Positions 30,234 through 39,101 are shown, counted from the first letter of the stretch. The stretch: DNA of 64,000 nucleotides from Pseudomonas fluvialis (GCF_002234375.1 NZ_NMQV01000004.1:62001-126000); one strand, 5' to 3'. Notes: generated from the letters alone by a model not told the origin. Translations and numbers: made by a program.

Positions 30234-30566
30234 GGATGTCTCTCTCCGCGTTGGCCGTTCAGGCGGGCCAGGGGCCGGCCACGTTGGCAGTACAGCGTTA
30301 AACACCCCTGGCTGGTGGCGGTCGTAGCCCGGTTATGCGGCGGCAGTGCGCCCCGGAGTCGGCCGTGCCACTGCGGGAGGGGTGAAAAACGACAAGGTGG
30401 GCGATGCTGTTACATACACGACTGTTTGTAAAGGCGCCTTACGTGCCTTTTACCGTTACACTGAACGCGCTATGGCCAAATCTGGCCTGTCTGTAGTTAA
30501 GTCGCCCGGCCTGGGTTTGCCAGTCGTGCATCTGTTCTGCATACCGTGGAGGTTCCGCACAGCACT
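30234..30566. other. intergenic control region of the RND operon and its TetR gene
   Basis: This 333-bp divergent gap holds the inverted repeat at 30410-30431, a perfect AAGGCGCCTT palindrome at 30431-30440 and an imperfect pair GTAAAGGC/GCCTTTTAC spanning 30428-30453. These overlapping symmetries suggest one or two repressor sites. No clear -35/-10 pair could be assigned on either strand, and no further gene is seen. Confidence 0.6.
30410..30431. promoter_or_regulatory. TetR-type operator candidate for the RND efflux operon
   Basis: TTACATACA and TGTTTGTAA form an inverted repeat (8 of 9 positions symmetric) around four central bases. It lies 136 bases before the regulator start and 177 bases before the adaptor start. 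TtgR/AcrR-like repressors bind sites of this size and TTACA-type symmetry between regulator and pump operon, which makes this the best operator candidate here. Confidence 0.65.
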
Positions 30567-31199
30567 ATGCGTCGTACCAAACAACAGGCCGAGCAGACCC
30601 GCCAGCAGCTGCTGGAGGCTGCCGAACAGCTGTTCCTGGCCCAGGGTGTGGCACACACCACACTGGAGCAGATCGCCCGGGTGGCCGGGGTGACGCGCGG
30701 GGCACTGTACTGGCACTTCGAGAACAAGGCCCACCTGTTCCACGAGATGCTCAACGGCGTACGCCTGCCGCCCGAACAGCTCGCCGAGCGTTTGGGCCAG
30801 TGTGATCCGCAGCAGCCGTTGCTGGCGCTGCGCGAGCTGTGTGTGGAGGCTGTGCAGAATCTGGCGCGCGACCCGCAGAAGCGGCGGATATTGACCATCC
30901 TGTTGCACCGCTGCGAGTTCACCGATGAGTTGCGCGAGGCGGAAACCCGCCACTACGCCTTCGTCAATCAATTCATCGCGCTGGTCGAGCAGTTGTTTGC
31001 CAGCCCGGCGTGCCGCCCGCTGCTGCATGCGCAGATCACTCCGGTCCTGGCGGCGCGGGCGCTGCACGCGCAGCTGGTTGGCCTGTTCACCGACTGGACG
31101 CGTGACCGTGCCTTGTTTGATCCGCTGGCCGACAGCCCGTTGCTGATCGACAGCCTGCTGCGTGGCCTGGTGCCTGGCTGGCAGGGCCCGCCCGCCTGA
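30567..31199 (+). CDS. TetR family repressor of RND efflux (TtgR/AcrR-like)
   Basis: A 210-residue regulator. The N-terminus MRRTKQQAEQTRQQLLEAAE and the helix-turn-helix TTLEQIARVAGVTRGALYWHF (about residues 32-52) match the AcrR/TtgR/MexR-like TetR subgroup that controls RND pumps. The C-terminal helical domain would bind drugs or inducers. The ATG at 30567 is chosen by family alignment; GGAGG lies 14 bases upstream, rather far, and the GTG at 30546 overlaps it. It is divergent from the adaptor-pump operon and probably represses it and itself. Confidence 0.9.
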   Translation: MRRTKQQAEQTRQQLLEAAEQLFLAQGVAHTTLEQIARVAGVTRGALYWHFENKAHLFHEMLNGVRLPPEQLAERLGQCDPQQPLLALRELCVEAVQNLARDPQKRRILTILLHRCEFTDELREAETRHYAFVNQFIALVEQLFASPACRPLLHAQITPVLAARALHAQLVGLFTDWTRDRALFDPLADSPLLIDSLLRGLVPGWQGPPA

Positions 31200-31341
31200 C
31201 GGCGAACACTGCGCAGGCAGGCGGTTAGTGGTAAAGTCGCGCGCAACGTTCCCGCCCGCAGCGTGCTGCTGGATGGCGGGGTAGATGTGCAGCGCAAGGG
31301 GCGGTCGAGCACCTTGCCTCCCGCAGAGAAGCCTGTTGAGC

Positions 31342-32775
31342 ATGTTTGGTTCCCCCGACGAGAAGAACACCCCGCCTGCCGCTGCGGAAAACCCCGAGAA
31401 AAAGTCGCTGTTCGGCTGGCTGCGCAAGAAGCCCCAGGACGAGCCGACAGCCGTGCAGGCGGCCAGTGAAACGCCCACGCCGCCAGAGAGCACGGTGGCG
31501 CAGGCCGCCACTGCGCCCGAGGTGGCGGCAAAGGTGACGGTAGAGGCTGCGCCAGGCCTACCTGAGGTTGTGCCAGCGCCGCCTGTGGATGCCCCTGTCG
31601 TGCAGGTCGAACCCATCAGCCAGCCTGCTGCTGTGCAGCCGCTTGCCGAAGCGCTAAGCGTCGAACCACCGCAGGATATGCCGCAGGCCTTGCCGGCAAC
31701 GGCAGAGGCACCGCGCCCCAGTTTCAGTCGCTTCCGTATCAATGCCGGTGCCGAGCCCGTGGTGGTTGCACCGCTGCCGCCGGCCGAGCCGCCGCAAGCG
31801 GAGGCCGCGCCGGTCCAGCAGGAACAGGCCAAGCCGGGTGACAACCAGGGTGGCTGGTTTGCCCGTCTCAAGGAAGGCCTGGCCAAGACCAGCGCCAGCC
31901 TGGGCGAGGGTATGGCCAGCCTGTTCCTCGGCAAGAAGGCGATCGACGATGACCTGCTTGATGAGTTGGAAACCCGCCTGCTGACCGCCGATGTGGGGGT
32001 GGAAGCGACGACGGCCATCGTGCAGAACCTCACCCGTCGTGTGGCGCGCAAGGAATTGGCTGACAGCGAGGCGCTGTACAAGGCGTTGCAGGAAGAACTG
32101 GCCGCCCTGCTGGCGCCGGTCGAGCAGCCGCTGAATATCGAGGCCGCGCAGCAGCCCTATGTGATCCTCGTGGTTGGCGTGAACGGCGTAGGCAAGACCA
32201 CCACTATCGGCAAGCTGGCGCGCAAGCTGCAGCAGGATGGCAAGAAAGTCATGCTGGCGGCTGGCGATACCTTCCGCGCCGCTGCCGTGGAGCAGTTGCA
32301 GGTATGGGGCGAGCGCAACCAGATCGCTGTGGTGGCGCAGCACACCGGCGCCGACTCCGCCTCGGTGATCTTCGATGCCCTGCAGGCGGCCAAGGCGCGC
32401 GGCATGGATGTGCTGATCGCCGACACCGCCGGTCGTCTGCATACCAAGGACAACCTCATGGAGGAGCTGAAGAAGGTGCGCCGGGTCATCGGCAAACTCG
32501 ACGAATCGGCGCCCCATGAAACCCTGCTGGTGCTGGATGCCGGCACCGGACAGAACGCCATCAACCAGACCCGGCAGTTCCACCAGGCGGTCAACCTGAG
32601 CGGCCTGGCGCTGACCAAGCTGGACGGCACGGCCAAGGGTGGGGTGATCTTCGCCCTGGCCAAGCAGTTCGGCCTGCCGATTCGCTATATCGGTGTGGGC
32701 GAGGGTATCGACGACCTGCGCAGCTTCGTGGCCAAGGATTTCGTCCAGGCGCTGTTCGCCGATAAACAGCACTGA
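31342..32775 (+). CDS. ftsY: signal recognition particle receptor FtsY
   Basis: A 477-residue SRP receptor GTPase that docks ribosome-nascent chain complexes at the inner membrane. Residues 1-~165 are the variable A domain, here very rich in Ala, Pro, Val and Glu. The NG domain follows: GVNGVGKTTTIGKLA near residue 277 (G1), DTFRAAA (G2), DTAGR near 360 (G3), TKLDGTAKGG near 425 (G4/G5). The ATG at 31342 (MFGSPDEKN) matches relatives; the in-frame upstream start at 31285 does not. It is first of the ftsY-ftsE-ftsX cluster, 34 bases before ftsE. Confidence 0.97.
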   Translation: MFGSPDEKNTPPAAAENPEKKSLFGWLRKKPQDEPTAVQAASETPTPPESTVAQAATAPEVAAKVTVEAAPGLPEVVPAPPVDAPVVQVEPISQPAAVQPLAEALSVEPPQDMPQALPATAEAPRPSFSRFRINAGAEPVVVAPLPPAEPPQAEAAPVQQEQAKPGDNQGGWFARLKEGLAKTSASLGEGMASLFLGKKAIDDDLLDELETRLLTADVGVEATTAIVQNLTRRVARKELADSEALYKALQEELAALLAPVEQPLNIEAAQQPYVILVVGVNGVGKTTTIGKLARKLQQDGKKVMLAAGDTFRAAAVEQLQVWGERNQIAVVAQHTGADSASVIFDALQAAKARGMDVLIADTAGRLHTKDNLMEELKKVRRVIGKLDESAPHETLLVLDAGTGQNAINQTRQFHQAVNLSGLALTKLDGTAKGGVIFALAKQFGLPIRYIGVGEGIDDLRSFVAKDFVQALFADKQH

Positions 32776-32809
32776 GTTGCTCACTCTTCCCTGAAGGTCA
32801 TCAGCGTCC

Positions 32810-33478
32810 ATGATTCGTTTCGAACAGGTGGGTAAGCGTTACGCCAATGGCCATGTCGGCCTGCATGAACTGAGCTTTCGTGTGCGGCGCGGCGAGTTTC
32901 TCTTCGTTACCGGTCACTCCGGTGCCGGCAAGAGCACCCTGCTGCGCCTGCTGTTGGCCATGGAGCGACCGAGCAGCGGCAAGTTGCTGCTGGCAGGGCA
33001 GGACCTGGCACAGATCAGCAATGCGCAGATTCCCTATTTGCGCCGGCAGATCGGCGTGGTCTTCCAGAACCACCAGCTGCTCTTCGATCGTACGGTGTTT
33101 GATAATGTCGCCCTGCCGCTGCAGATCCTCGGCCTGTCCAAGCCGGAAATCGCCAAGCGGGTCTCCCTGGCCCTGGAGCGTGTCAGCCTGAGTGACAAGG
33201 CTGAGCAGTCGCCGGCCGACCTGTCCACCGGCCAGCAGCAGCGGGTCGGCATTGCGCGTGCTGTGGTACACCGCCCGGCCCTGCTGCTGGCGGATGAGCC
33301 GACCGGCAACCTCGACCCGCGTCTGGCTGCAGAAATCATGGGGGTGTTCGAGGACATCAACCGTCTGGGCACCACGGTGCTGATTGCCAGTCACGACCTG
33401 GCGCTGATCGCGCGCATGCGGCATCGCATGCTGACCTTGCAGCGCGGACGGCTGATCGGCGATGGGGAGGCCAGTTGA
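32810..33478 (+). CDS. ftsE: cell division ATP-binding protein FtsE
   Basis: A 222-residue ABC ATPase that pairs with FtsX at the septum to control peptidoglycan hydrolases. Walker A is [12 protein letters not shown] near residues 36-47, the signature is [14 protein letters not shown] near 138, and Walker B is [12 protein letters not shown] near 160. Length is standard. The last base of its stop TGA is the first base of the ftsX ATG, so the two are translationally coupled. Confidence 0.97.
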   Translation: MIRFEQVGKRYANGHVGLHELSFRVRRGEFLFVTGHSGAGKSTLLRLLLAMERPSSGKLLLAGQDLAQISNAQIPYLRRQIGVVFQNHQLLFDRTVFDNVALPLQILGLSKPEIAKRVSLALERVSLSDKAEQSPADLSTGQQQRVGIARAVVHRPALLLADEPTGNLDPRLAAEIMGVFEDINRLGTTVLIASHDLALIARMRHRMLTLQRGRLIGDGEAS

Positions 33479-34494
33479 TGGACGAACAACGCAATCGCCA
33501 GGCCGCCCAGCGGGTCGGCGCCAATCCACAGTCGGTGGCCAGCAAGCCGGTCGCCCAGGGTGATGAGCCGAGCAGCCGCGAGCTGCTGAATGCCTGGTTG
33601 GAAAGTCATCGTGCCAGCCTGCTGGACAGCCTGCGACGCCTGGCGCGCCAGCCGGTTGGCAGTTTCTTCACCTGCCTGGTGATGGCCATTGCCCTGTCGC
33701 TGCCGATGGGTCTGGCCCTGCTGCTGGATAACGTCGAGCGGCTGGGCGGCTCATGGCAGAAGGCGGCGCAGATTTCCCTGTACCTGCAGCTGTCGCTCGA
33801 CGAGCGCGAAGGGCCGCGCCTGCGCGATGAAATTGCTGCGCTGGATGATGTCGCCGAGGCCGAGTGGATCAGTCGCAGCCAGGCGCTGGAAGAGTTCCAG
33901 CAGCAATCCGGGCTGGGTGAGGCGCTCAAGGAATTGCCGGAAAACCCCTTGCCGGCGGTGATTCTGGTGACCCCCAAAGAGGTCGACAAGGCCGCGCTGG
34001 AAGCGTTGCGCCTGCGTCTGGCGGAGCTGCCTGGCGTGCAGCAGGCGCAGCTGGACCTGCAGTGGGTGGAGCGTCTGGGGGCGATTCTCGGTCTGGGTGA
34101 TCACTTTGTGTTCGGTCTTAGCCTGCTGTTGATCCTTGCCTTGCTGCTGGTGATCGGCAACACCATTCGCCTGCATATCGAGAACCGGCGCAGCGAGATC
34201 GAAATCATCAAGCTGGTGGGGGGCACCGATGCCTATGTGCGCCGCCCCTTCCTTTATATGGGCGCGCTGTACGGCACGGGTGCCGGCCTGCTGGCCTGGC
34301 TGGTGCTGGCCTTCGGCCTGGACTGGTTGAATGCGGCGGTAGTGCGCCTGGCCGGCCTGTACGGCAGTGACTTCGCCTTGCAGGGGGTGCCACTGGACGA
34401 TGGCCTGTCGTTGTTGCTGGGGGCCATTTTCCTCGGCTATATCGGTGCCTGGCTGGCCGTGGCGCGCCACCTGTCGGAGCTGCAGCCGCGCTAG
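33478..34494 (+). CDS. ftsX: cell division protein FtsX
   Basis: A 338-residue inner-membrane permease-like partner of FtsE. An N-terminal cytoplasmic tail of ~60 charged residues precedes TM1 (SFFTCLVMAIALSLPMGLAL). A periplasmic domain spans about 85-205, and three further TM segments follow (FGLSLLLILALLLVIGN, LLAWLVLAFGLDWL, LSLLLGAIFLGYIGAWLAV). The loop NRRSEIEIIKLVGGTDAYVRRPF is the conserved family segment. The ATG at 33478 shares its A with the ftsE stop; a TTG at 33475 is in frame but less likely. Confidence 0.96.
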   Translation: MDEQRNRQAAQRVGANPQSVASKPVAQGDEPSSRELLNAWLESHRASLLDSLRRLARQPVGSFFTCLVMAIALSLPMGLALLLDNVERLGGSWQKAAQISLYLQLSLDEREGPRLRDEIAALDDVAEAEWISRSQALEEFQQQSGLGEALKELPENPLPAVILVTPKEVDKAALEALRLRLAELPGVQQAQLDLQWVERLGAILGLGDHFVFGLSLLLILALLLVIGNTIRLHIENRRSEIEIIKLVGGTDAYVRRPFLYMGALYGTGAGLLAWLVLAFGLDWLNAAVVRLAGLYGSDFALQGVPLDDGLSLLLGAIFLGYIGAWLAVARHLSELQPR

Positions 34495-34524
34495 CAGGGG
34501 TTTTACGCTAATGCGTTACGGAAC

Positions 34525-34533
34525 TTATCCACA
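34525..34533 (+). promoter_or_regulatory. consensus DnaA box at the rpoH promoter
   Basis: TTATCCACA matches the high-affinity DnaA box exactly. It ends 3 bases before the -35 hexamer of the proposed rpoH promoter, where bound DnaA could affect RNA polymerase. In E. coli, rpoH is a known DnaA-regulated gene with DnaA boxes in its promoter region; equivalence here is inferred. Confidence 0.6.
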
Positions 34534-34536
34534 GGC

Positions 34537-34564
34537 TTGCCGTCAAACCCGCCAGTGCTACACT
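34537..34564 (+). promoter_or_regulatory. sigma-70 type promoter of rpoH
   Basis: TTGCCG at 34537-34542 and TACACT at 34559-34564, with a 16-base spacer. Transcription would start near 34571, leaving a leader of about 23 bases before the rpoH ATG at 34594. A DnaA box lies directly upstream. Confidence 0.6.
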
Positions 34565-34593
34565 GCGCGAGTTTCGTGAATCGGAGGATTCGC

Positions 34594-35448
34594 ATGAGTA
34601 CTTCCCTGCAACCTGTCTATGCCCTGGCTCCGGGTGCCAACCTCGAGGCCTACGTGCATGCGGTCAACGGCATCCCGCTGCTCTCCGTAGAACAGGAGCG
34701 CGAGCTGGCCGAACGCCTGTACTACCAGCAGGATCTCGAAGCCGCCCGGCAGATGGTGCTGGCGCACCTGCGTTTCGTTGTGCACATCGCCAAGAGCTAT
34801 GCCGGCTATGGCCTGGCCCAGGCCGACCTGATCCAGGAAGGCAACGTCGGGCTGATGAAGGCGGTCAAGCGCTTCAACCCGGAAATGGGGGTGCGCCTGG
34901 TGTCCTTTGCCGTGCACTGGATCAAGGCCGAAATCCACGAGTTCATCCTGCGCAACTGGCGCATCGTCAAGGTCGCTACCACCAAGGCACAGCGCAAGCT
35001 GTTCTTCAACCTGCGCGGGCAGAAGAAGAAGCTGGCCTGGCTGAACAACGAAGAAGTCAACGCCGTGGCACAGAGCCTGGGTGTCGAGGCGCGCGAAGTG
35101 CGCGAGATGGAAAGCCGCCTGTATGGCCAGGATATGGCCTTCGATCCGGGCTGTGACGAAGACGACGACACGGCCTTCCAGGCGCCTGCGCATTATCTGG
35201 AAGACCACCGCTATGATCCGGCCCGCCAACTGGAAGAAGCTGACTGGAGTGACAGCGCCAGTGGTCACCTGCATGAGGCGCTGGACAAGCTTGACGAGCG
35301 CAGCCGCGATATTCTCTACCAGCGCTGGCTGGCCGAGGAGAAGGCGACCCTGCATGATCTGGCGGCCAAGTATCAGGTTTCTGCAGAGCGTATCCGCCAG
35401 CTGGAAAAAAATGCCATGAACAAGCTCAAGGGCTCGATTCAGGCGTAA
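34594..35448 (+). CDS. rpoH: RNA polymerase heat-shock sigma factor RpoH (sigma-32)
   Basis: A 284-residue sigma factor directing transcription of chaperone and protease genes. Region 2 is visible as [20 protein letters not shown] and [17 protein letters not shown]. The RpoH box QRKLFFNLR lies near residue 133, specific to sigma-32. Region 4 at the C-terminus has the helix-turn-helix [20 protein letters not shown]. The ATG at 34594 has GGAGG 6 bases upstream; the in-frame start at 34537 lies in the promoter. The Shine-Dalgarno can pair weakly with CTTCC just after the ATG, a possible thermosensor. An intrinsic terminator follows. Confidence 0.97.
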   Translation: MSTSLQPVYALAPGANLEAYVHAVNGIPLLSVEQERELAERLYYQQDLEAARQMVLAHLRFVVHIAKSYAGYGLAQADLIQEGNVGLMKAVKRFNPEMGVRLVSFAVHWIKAEIHEFILRNWRIVKVATTKAQRKLFFNLRGQKKKLAWLNNEEVNAVAQSLGVEAREVREMESRLYGQDMAFDPGCDEDDDTAFQAPAHYLEDHRYDPARQLEEADWSDSASGHLHEALDKLDERSRDILYQRWLAEEKATLHDLAAKYQVSAERIRQLEKNAMNKLKGSIQA

Positions 35449-35466
35449 GCATTCCAGGCAGCACAG

Positions 35467-35490
35467 AGCCGCACCTTGGTGCGGCTTTTT
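35467..35490 (+). terminator. intrinsic terminator after rpoH
   Basis: The stem AGCCGCACC/GGTGCGGCT with a 2-base loop is followed by a T-run. It starts 18 bases after the rpoH stop and separates rpoH from the next gene on the same strand. Confidence 0.9.
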
Positions 35491-35517
35491 GCTGTCTAAC
35501 GTCCGGGAAAATCACGC

Positions 35518-36114
35518 ATGTGGCGACAGGCCCTTCGAGTGCAACATCTGCTGTTCTACGCGCTGCTGGCTTCGGCCATCTTCACCCTGGCCCTCTGGCT
35601 GGGACGTGCGGCGCAGCCGCTGGTCGAGCTGCAGGACTGGCAGGTACGACTCCTCGACCCGCTGGCCGATGCGCGGTTGCGTCTGGTGACCTTGCAGGAA
35701 GTGCAGGCGGGGCAGCTGTGGCTGCAGGCCGGGCAGCCGCAGGCGCGCTTGCTGTGGCGTGCCGAGCAGGCGGGCTGGCGTCTGCAGGCTGAACTGCAGT
35801 GGTCGGCCAGCTGGGCAGAGCGCCTGCAACCCGTGCTGGCGGGCATGGCGGCGGATGCCGAGCAGGCGTTAACCGGCGAGTGGCCCGTGCAATGGGCTGA
35901 ACTGCCGGTCAGCAGCCTCAGCCTGCAGCCCTTGCACAGTGTCTCGGCGGAACAGCTGGCGGCCAGTCTTGGTAAGCCACGCCTGCGGCTGGAGCTGTCG
36001 GAGGGGCTGGCCTGGGTCTACCCGCAGTGGGCGCTGACTGCACAGCTGGTCGATGAGCAGGTGCAGGGACTGCTGGCGCAGCCCCGGCGTTCATGGCGTG
36101 AACAACCGCTGTGA
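35518..36114 (+). CDS. membrane-anchored protein of unknown function
   Basis: A 198-residue protein with one N-terminal hydrophobic helix (residues ~10-28, LLFYALLASAIFTLALWLG), probably an uncleaved anchor. A Leu/Gln/Trp-rich periplasmic-looking domain without recognised motifs follows. It sits between rpoH and mtgA as in other pseudomonads, which argues that it is real. The last 24 bases overlap the 3' end of the convergent mtgA gene. I do not recognise a function. Confidence 0.72.
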   Translation: MWRQALRVQHLLFYALLASAIFTLALWLGRAAQPLVELQDWQVRLLDPLADARLRLVTLQEVQAGQLWLQAGQPQARLLWRAEQAGWRLQAELQWSASWAERLQPVLAGMAADAEQALTGEWPVQWAELPVSSLSLQPLHSVSAEQLAASLGKPRLRLELSEGLAWVYPQWALTAQLVDEQVQGLLAQPRRSWREQPL

Positions 36115-36819
36115 CCAGTGGCTGTTGTGCATCTGTTGCAGGTAATGGCTGCCCCCCAGTTGGCGCATCTGCCGGCTGATCCAGGCTGCGCGGCGCAGCG
36201 TAGCGGCGTTTGGCTGGCGAGCGCTGCGTTGGAGCGGATTGGGCAGGATGGCGGCCAGCAGGGTAGCCTGCTGACGCGACAGGTAGGGTGCGCCGCTTGC
36301 GAAATGGTGACGCGCGGCCGCTTCGGCGCCGAAGATGCCGGGCCCCCATTCGGCGCTGTTGAGGTACAGCTCGAGGATGCGCTCCTTGGGTAGCAGGGCT
36401 TCCAGCAGGGCAGTGAACCAGGCTTCCAGGGCCTTGCGAGGCCAGCTGCGCCCGGACCAGAGGAACAGGTTCTTGGCGACCTGCTGGCTGAGGGTGCTGG
36501 CACCCCGCAGGCTGCCGCCTTGCTGGTTGTGTGCCAGGGCGGCGCGGATAGCGTGCAGATCGAAGCCGGCATGGCTGGCAAATTTCTGGTCTTCGGCGGC
36601 GATCACCGCCATCTTCAGGTCATCCGGCAATTGTTGCCAGTCGCGCCATTGACGCTGCAGTTGCAGGCTTTCGCCCTGTCGCCAGGCTTCCAGCTTGCGC
36701 TCGACCATCAGCGCACTGCCGGGCGGGTCGATCCAGCGTAGGGCGAGCACTAACAAGGCACTGCCGAGCAGGAGCAGCAGGAAGATGTTCAGCAGTCGAC
36801 GGAGCAGGGTGCGCAACAT
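36091..36819 (-). CDS. mtgA: monofunctional biosynthetic peptidoglycan transglycosylase MtgA
   Basis: A 242-residue inner-membrane glycosyltransferase (GT51) that polymerises lipid II glycan strands. The N-terminal anchor is FLLLLLGSALLVLALRW. AAEDQKFASH near residue 75 carries the catalytic glutamate, GASTLSQQVAKNLFLW is the second conserved motif, and KERILELYLNSAEWG and IFGAEAAARHHF complete the domain. There is no transpeptidase domain. The ATG at 36819 begins the anchor; the open frame upstream to 36990 overlaps the divergent DUF423 gene and is rejected. Its 3' end overlaps the convergent unknown gene. Confidence 0.95.
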   Translation of the reverse strand: MLRTLLRRLLNIFLLLLLGSALLVLALRWIDPPGSALMVERKLEAWRQGESLQLQRQWRDWQQLPDDLKMAVIAAEDQKFASHAGFDLHAIRAALAHNQQGGSLRGASTLSQQVAKNLFLWSGRSWPRKALEAWFTALLEALLPKERILELYLNSAEWGPGIFGAEAAARHHFASGAPYLSRQQATLLAAILPNPLQRSARQPNAATLRRAAWISRQMRQLGGSHYLQQMHNSHWSQRLFTP

Positions 36820-36885
36820 GCAGGGTTGGTCATTCAGTCCGGGGTGGGCGATTATAGGCAGCTGCAGTTTGGCGAAGGAAAGTCC

Positions 36886-37260
36886 ATGACGCGAATCGTA
36901 GTTGTGCTGGCCGGTCTGAGTGGTGCGGCCAGTGTCCTGCTCGGGGCTTTTGCCGCGCATGGCCTGCGCGCGCGGCTCAGTGAGCAGCACCTAGCGGTTT
37001 TTCAGACGGCAGTGCATTACCAGCAGTGGCATAGCCTGGCGCTGTTGTTGGTCGGCCTGTGGTTGCTGCGTCAGTCCTCGCTTTACCTGCGTCTGGCCAG
37101 TGCGGCCTGGTTGCTGGGTATGCTGCTGTTCAGTGGCAGTCTTTATGCACGGGTGCTGTGGGGCTGGCCGGTGGGCCTGCTCACGCCGCTGGGCGGCCTT
37201 TGCCTGGTCGCCGGTTGGTTGGCCGTGAGCCTGGCCGCCTGGCGACTGCCGCGTGGATAG
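36886..37260 (+). CDS. DUF423 family small membrane protein
   Basis: A 124-residue inner-membrane protein with four hydrophobic segments. The family N-terminus LAGLSGAASVLLGAFAAHGL and the QTAVHYQQWHSLALL segment are typical of DUF423 (YgdD-like). Function is unknown. The ATG at 36886 is taken because GAAGGA lies 7 bases upstream and the conserved N-terminus starts there; an in-frame ATG at 36826 is less likely. It is divergent from mtgA and 56 bases upstream of thiS. Confidence 0.86.
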   Translation: MTRIVVVLAGLSGAASVLLGAFAAHGLRARLSEQHLAVFQTAVHYQQWHSLALLLVGLWLLRQSSLYLRLASAAWLLGMLLFSGSLYARVLWGWPVGLLTPLGGLCLVAGWLAVSLAAWRLPRG

Positions 37261-37316
37261 CGTGCAACGTTGTGGTCGATTAGAATGCCGCCCCGGCTTT
37301 TTCTGATTATTCGGTC

Positions 37317-37517
37317 ATGCTGATTGAAGTAAATGGCAGTCCCGTTGAACTAGCACCCGGCAGTAGCCTGGCTGATCTGCTTGAGCTGATGCAGTTGGCC
37401 GGGCGGCGTGTGGCGGTTGAGGTCAACCTGGACATCGTGCCGCGCAGCGCACATGCCGAGCATCGCTTGCAGCCCGGTGACCGGGTCGAAGTGGTGCATG
37501 CCATTGGTGGCGGCTGA
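37317..37517 (+). CDS. thiS: sulfur carrier protein ThiS
   Basis: A 66-residue ubiquitin-like protein whose C-terminal glycine is adenylated and thiocarboxylated to carry sulfur for the thiazole of thiamine. It ends in the required Gly-Gly (AIGGG). The motif RVAVEVNLDIVPRSAH is typical. thiG starts 21 bases later, so they form an operon. The 56-base gap upstream is too short to contain a TPP riboswitch, and none is seen. Confidence 0.95.
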   Translation: MLIEVNGSPVELAPGSSLADLLELMQLAGRRVAVEVNLDIVPRSAHAEHRLQPGDRVEVVHAIGGG

Positions 37518-37538
37518 ACAGCCGCGCAAGGAGTTTCC

Positions 37539-38333
37539 ATGAGTCAAGCTCGTAGCGACAAACCCTTCGTGCTCGCTGGTCGCAGCTATGCGTCCCGTCT
37601 GCTGGTGGGTACCGGCAAATACAAGGACCTCGAGGAAACTCGCCTGGCCATCGAAGCCAGTGGCGCGGAAATCGTCACCGTGGCGGTGCGCCGCACCAAC
37701 ATCGGACAGCATCCCGGCGAGCCCAATTTGCTCGATGTGATCAGCCCCGAGCGTTACACCATCCTGCCAAATACCGCCGGCTGCTTCGATGCCCAGGATG
37801 CGGTGCGCACCTGCCGGCTGGCCCGTGAGCTGCTGGACGGCCACACGCTGGTCAAGCTGGAGGTACTGGCTGACCAGAAGACCCTTTTCCCCAATGTCAT
37901 CGAGACGCTCAAGGCCGCCGAAGTGCTGGTCAAGGAAGGCTTCGATGTGATGGTCTACACCAGCGATGACCCGATCATCGCCCGCCAACTGGCCGAGATG
38001 GGCTGTATCGCCGTCATGCCGTTGGCCGGGTTGATCGGCACCGGCCTGGGTATCTGCAATCCCTACAACCTGCAGATCATTCTTGAAGAAGCCAAGGTGC
38101 CGGTGCTGGTGGATGCCGGTGTGGGCACAGCCTCGGATGCCACCATCGCCATGGAGTTGGGCTGTGATGCGGTGCTGATGAACAGCGCCATCGCGCATGC
38201 CGGTGACCCCATACAGATGGGCGCCGCCATGCGCCATGCGGTGATCGCCGGGCGCCTCGCCTACCTGGCTGGACGCATGCCGAAGAAACTCTATGCCAGT
38301 GCCTCGTCGCCACTGGAAGGTCTGATCCGCTAA
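37539..38333 (+). CDS. thiG: thiazole synthase ThiG
   Basis: A 264-residue TIM-barrel enzyme that condenses 1-deoxy-xylulose-5-phosphate, dehydroglycine and ThiS thiocarboxylate into the thiazole phosphate. The Schiff-base lysine is in [10 protein letters not shown] near residue 105. Phosphate-binding loops are [12 protein letters not shown] near 165 and [13 protein letters not shown] near 190. AAGGAG precedes the ATG. It follows thiS and precedes trmB, a common pseudomonad order. Confidence 0.97.
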   Translation: MSQARSDKPFVLAGRSYASRLLVGTGKYKDLEETRLAIEASGAEIVTVAVRRTNIGQHPGEPNLLDVISPERYTILPNTAGCFDAQDAVRTCRLARELLDGHTLVKLEVLADQKTLFPNVIETLKAAEVLVKEGFDVMVYTSDDPIIARQLAEMGCIAVMPLAGLIGTGLGICNPYNLQIILEEAKVPVLVDAGVGTASDATIAMELGCDAVLMNSAIAHAGDPIQMGAAMRHAVIAGRLAYLAGRMPKKLYASASSPLEGLIR

Positions 38334-38393
38334 CTATTGCTGCCGTGCGCCCGGTCGCCGGCCGGGCAGCGCGGTGCGTGCGCAGGTTATTTG

Positions 38394-39101
38394 ATGAACG
38401 AAGAAACTACCCCCGACGCGGCGCGGCCGATGCGCGCCATCAAAAGCTTCGTCATGCGTGCGGGGCGCATGACCGAAGGTCAGCAGCGTGGCCTGCAGCT
38501 GGGCTGGCCGCGTTTTGGTCTGGAGCTGGCCGCCGGCCTGCAGGACTTCGATGAGGTATTCGGTCGTCAGGCGCCGCGTACCTTCGAGATCGGCTTTGGC
38601 ATGGGTCAGGCGACCCTGGAGATGGCCGCTGCGGCGCCTGACGAGGACTTCATTGGTGTGGAAGTGCACCGCCCCGGCGTTGGTGCGTTGCTCAACGGCA
38701 TGCTGACACAGCAGTTGGAGAATATCCGTGTGTATAGCTGCGATGCGCTGGAAGTGCTGCGTGACTGCGTGGCGGATGCCAGCCTGGATCGCGTGCTGCT
38801 GTTCTTTCCTGACCCCTGGCACAAGGCCCGGCATAACAAGCGGCGCATCGTCCAGCCGGAATGGGCGCAGTTGGTGCGGCAAAAACTGAAAGTCGGCGGT
38901 GTATTGCACATGGCCACCGACTGGCAGCCGTATGCCGAACACATGCTCGAGGTGATGAATGCCGCGCCGGGCTATCGTAACCTGGCGGTCGATGGCGGTT
39001 ACATTCCACGCCCAGTAGAGCGCCCGGTGACCAAGTTCGAGCGCCGCGGTGAGCGCCTGGGTCATGGCGTGTGGGACCTCAAGTTCCGCCGCGAGCACTG
39101 A
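38394..39101 (+). CDS. trmB: tRNA (guanine-46-N7)-methyltransferase TrmB
   Basis: A 235-residue SAM-dependent enzyme making m7G46 in the variable loop of tRNAs. The SAM loop is [15 protein letters not shown] near residue 65. [14 protein letters not shown] near residue 140 is the signature catalytic segment, and [13 protein letters not shown] and [15 protein letters not shown] are conserved C-terminal blocks. The ATG at 38394 (MNEETTPD) fits the family; the open frame from 38337 abuts thiG and would add unrelated residues. It lies 60 bases after thiG and is probably cotranscribed. Confidence 0.96.
   Translation: MNEETTPDAARPMRAIKSFVMRAGRMTEGQQRGLQLGWPRFGLELAAGLQDFDEVFGRQAPRTFEIGFGMGQATLEMAAAAPDEDFIGVEVHRPGVGALLNGMLTQQLENIRVYSCDALEVLRDCVADASLDRVLLFFPDPWHKARHNKRRIVQPEWAQLVRQKLKVGGVLHMATDWQPYAEHMLEVMNAAPGYRNLAVDGGYIPRPVERPVTKFERRGERLGHGVWDLKFRREH

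Noticed and set aside
37261..37316. TPP riboswitch upstream of thiS
   Set aside because: The gap is 56 bases, too short for the aptamer, and the conserved CUGAGA-type core was not seen.
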